From assembly GCA_038496445.1 (NCBI GenBank), contig JALMLS010000585.1:1-64000 (forward strand): DNA of 64,000 nt. Direction: 5' to 3'. Positions within the stretch are counted from its first letter, which is position 1. Every line of letters begins with the position of its first letter. The notes beneath the pieces are model-generated. The model was given only the letters and a program-made list of their open reading frames with translations, was not told where the DNA came from and did no database searches. A program made the translations under genes and the position numbers. The stretch comes from Trichosphaerium sp. ATCC 40318 (lineage: Eukaryota > Discosea > Flabellinia > Trichosidae). Of this stretch, positions 61,944-64,000 are shown piece by piece.

Positions 61944-63505
61944 CTATAATATCAAGAATCCATCAAAGTATGACAAAATCAAGCAATTTTTATGATTTCG
62001 CTCAAGCTTTAGAGTACACGTGGTGTATGGAGCACAATTTAGAGAATAAAGTACTTGCTAAACCCATGAATAGCGCGATGCCTAGATAGATAACCAAACT
62101 CATACGCGATGGTAGAAGCGTCAAAAAAGTGACAGTTGATGCTGTAATAAATCGAACGAAAATAGCTGACTGTTGCTGAAAATACAAACTTGTCGGCGTT
62201 GGGTTATTGTAAATAACGTTGTATTACTTGCATACTACACGCCATTAATGATAGAATACGCATGTATAAATGGTCTGAGTTATGTATATTGAAAAAGCAC
62301 GCATTATCTCCTAGCTAGCTGGTGCTTAGGATAAGAGCGGATTAGGATGAATTAGTTTTTTCGGAAAACGCTGAAGCAATTTATCCCACCGTTGTCGCCA
62401 CGCCTTTGAAGTTTACCTTCGGGCATGCTATTATTATTACGCAACTCAAGCCACTGTACCTCCACATACAACTTTTTACGACGTTACGGTACCCACGTGA
62501 TTTCGCGATAGACGACTGAATATTAACATCACAGTGATAAATGGACGATGAATTTGGCCAACCAATGAGGTAAAGAATTCAATCAGTTCAACGTTTTGCC
62601 CCTCTTAACACCTTCCTTAGCCATGATCGTAAAGCCAAGTAGCATATTGTTGTGAGGTTAGTGGCATGTCAAACTGCGCAGGATGATTTAATGCACCGTT
62701 GAAATTTCTTGATGCTAGCAGCAACAAACCTAACAGCGTTAAGCTGAGACCTTGATTTGCGAAGTGAAGTATGTACTTTCGTTTGAGATTGTGTATGGAT
62801 TTGAGAGCCTGTCGACAACGCATGCAACACAGGCATATGGGTAAGAACAATGGCAACACGTGCGTACTTTGTAACAATGCAGTTTTTCCTGGTTGCAGTT
62901 TTTGAAGCATCAGACAACAGATTTAGTTAGTGGCGTTCCAACGAGTTGTTTAACGAAACAAAGGTGTTGTCGTGAAAAAGATCGCTCTTCCGTATCTGTG
63001 AATCTACACTTTTCATAGCCCTTTTTTCCTTTCCCATAATTACCATAAGTTCTTTGTAGACGACCATAAACAACAACGATCTAAAAACGAATCTACACGA
63101 AGCAAAAAAAGAAAAACACTCGGCACGTGCGTGTTGACGACATAAAACGATAAACGACGCTATCAAAACAGTTAAAGAGTTACAACAAGCATCACAATAC
63201 AAAGGAAATGTCAAAAACTCATGAAGTAATTTAATATCCAGAAAATCAAAAAAGTCAAAAAACTACCGTTTAAACGCTAGCATAAAATAAACAACAAAGT
63301 AGTTATGATACAAGAATTTACATTGGGTTTTATATATTCACACTTTTGGTACAATCGATTTTTTTACAAGCTTTTTTTGAGCTGTCGAAGGGAAAAAAAT
63401 TGGGTTTAAACCACCGGATAGTTGATTTCTATGCGTGGTATTCCGTTCGACATCGTTTTTTTCTGTTTTGAGGAGTCCAAATACAGAATAGAACGGTTCA
63501 TTTTC
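61944..63505. other. Region of uncertain content
   Basis: Several hydrophobic or basic minus-strand frames lie here: 62002-62187 (SRMSLVIYLGIALFMGLAST), 62617-62910 (KRKYILHFANQGLSLTLLGL) and 62927-63214 (KEKRAMKSVDSQIRKSDLFH). They might be exons of one or two membrane-protein genes, but I could not join them in phase or recognise a family. The rest is AT-rich spacer. Confidence 0.3.
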
Positions 63506-64000
63506 TTAGACGTACAACATCTCCACAACGAATGGAATAGACAAGAATATGCCTGCAACCATTGTCATGACTACGTATACGTTTTTGAAGTTGTCTTGCT
63601 TCGAATTGCTTTTGTATCGGCGGGTTTTTGTGTAAAGTGGCAGCGATGCCTCCTGTGATCTAAGAAATGCTCGAGTTCGTGCTTTCCGGCGAAATAGCTC
63701 TTGATCGCTTAGAGTTTTTCCAGTTTGCGCTTGTTTTCGTTTTGTAGGGCTGTAAAAGGCTGGTGTGGAAGAGATTGCTCTTTTGGGAGTGTTCGGTGTT
63801 TCACTTTCAACAACGGAAGGAAAACTTTGTTTCAGTACGCTCTTTGGTGCTTGCTAAATAAACGAGTGAGAAATACATACGTATGGAAGGAGAATTGCAG
63901 GTAAGTTGCTTCTTTTAGAAGGTCAGAAGAATGCTTCCATCCCCGCTTTCAAGTCTATTTACATTGTACACGCACCTTTGGTTTAGGTTTTGACTCCGTG
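63506..64000 (-). CDS. 3' part of a tail-anchored protein, runs off the right edge
   Basis: The last exon (about 63506-63855) gives APKSVLKQSFPSVVESETPN, TPKRAISSTPAFYSPTKRKQ and ELFRRKARTRAFLRSQEASL, and ends with a single hydrophobic helix (VYVVMTMVAGIFLSIPFVVE) a few residues before TAA 63506-63508. An intron (about 63856-63975) joins in phase to a short Lys/Pro-rich exon at the window edge (TESKPKPK). Tail-anchored topology with a basic, Ser/Pro-rich nuclear-like domain. Family not recognised; the 5' part is outside the window. Confidence 0.5.

Overview
The window is nuclear DNA of a eukaryote with a compact, intron-dense, AT-rich genome. Most genes are split by many short GT-AG introns, typically 35-100 nt and some only 21-28 nt. 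Several gene pairs are head to head and start codon to start codon only 78-257 bp apart. The gene content is general eukaryotic: 26S proteasome, Mediator, spliceosome, WASH complex, prefoldin-like UXT, NASP. Three things hint at the lineage: degenerate TTAGGG/CCCTAA repeats near the left end, a full set of animal/amoeba-like genes (paladin, WASH1, collagen-type prolyl 4-hydroxylase, sarcoplasmic-type EF-hand protein), and a family PL7 alginate lyase. I infer a single-celled, probably marine eukaryote. I cannot place it further, and the assignment is inference.

Left end (1-6500): a large, nearly perfect inverted repeat of about 2.2 kb arms (1-2245 and 4232-6491) around a 2 kb spacer. The right arm plus spacer carries an intact-looking lipid-transfer gene (TM-C2-PH-SMP-SnoaL). 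The left arm carries a truncated copy with many one-base deletions, and it stops next to interstitial telomere-like repeats (2340-2620).

6.6-26 kb: proteasome lid subunit RPN8 (-), a small coiled-coil protein (-), UXT (+), a three-module paladin phosphatase (-), proteasome subunit beta 2 (+), an ERGIC-53-like cargo lectin (+), an ankyrin-TBC RabGAP fusion (+) and a classical tyrosine phosphatase (+).

26-41 kb: an F-box/MORN-2 protein (-), a secreted tectonin (-), the DEAH helicase DHX8/Prp22 (-), RTF2 (+), two uncharacterised genes (+), an F-box/LRR protein (+), a 2OG-Fe(II) oxygenase interrupted by a zinc-finger-like insertion (-), a TKL-like kinase (-) and an EF-hand protein (-).

41-50 kb: a DUF3605-like protein (-), WASH1 (-), a C8orf76-like TPR protein (+), prolyl 4-hydroxylase (-), NASP histone chaperone (-) and MED10 (+).

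50-64 kb is looser and holds more decay: a broken MORN-2 paralogue, tRNA-Lys(UUU), a GT32-type glycosyltransferase (-), two unknown small genes (-), a dispersed repeat cluster, a membrane-anchored methyltransferase (+), the PL7 alginate lyase (+), a C-terminal remnant of V-ATPase subunit a with an in-frame TGA (-), and the 3' end of a tail-anchored protein that runs off the right edge (-). The palindrome TCACGTGA recurs strikingly often from 35 kb rightwards.

All calls come from reading translations and splice phases by eye. Exon joins were accepted only when both the GT/AG signals and the reading phase agreed. Gene ends are firmer than the exact intron borders.
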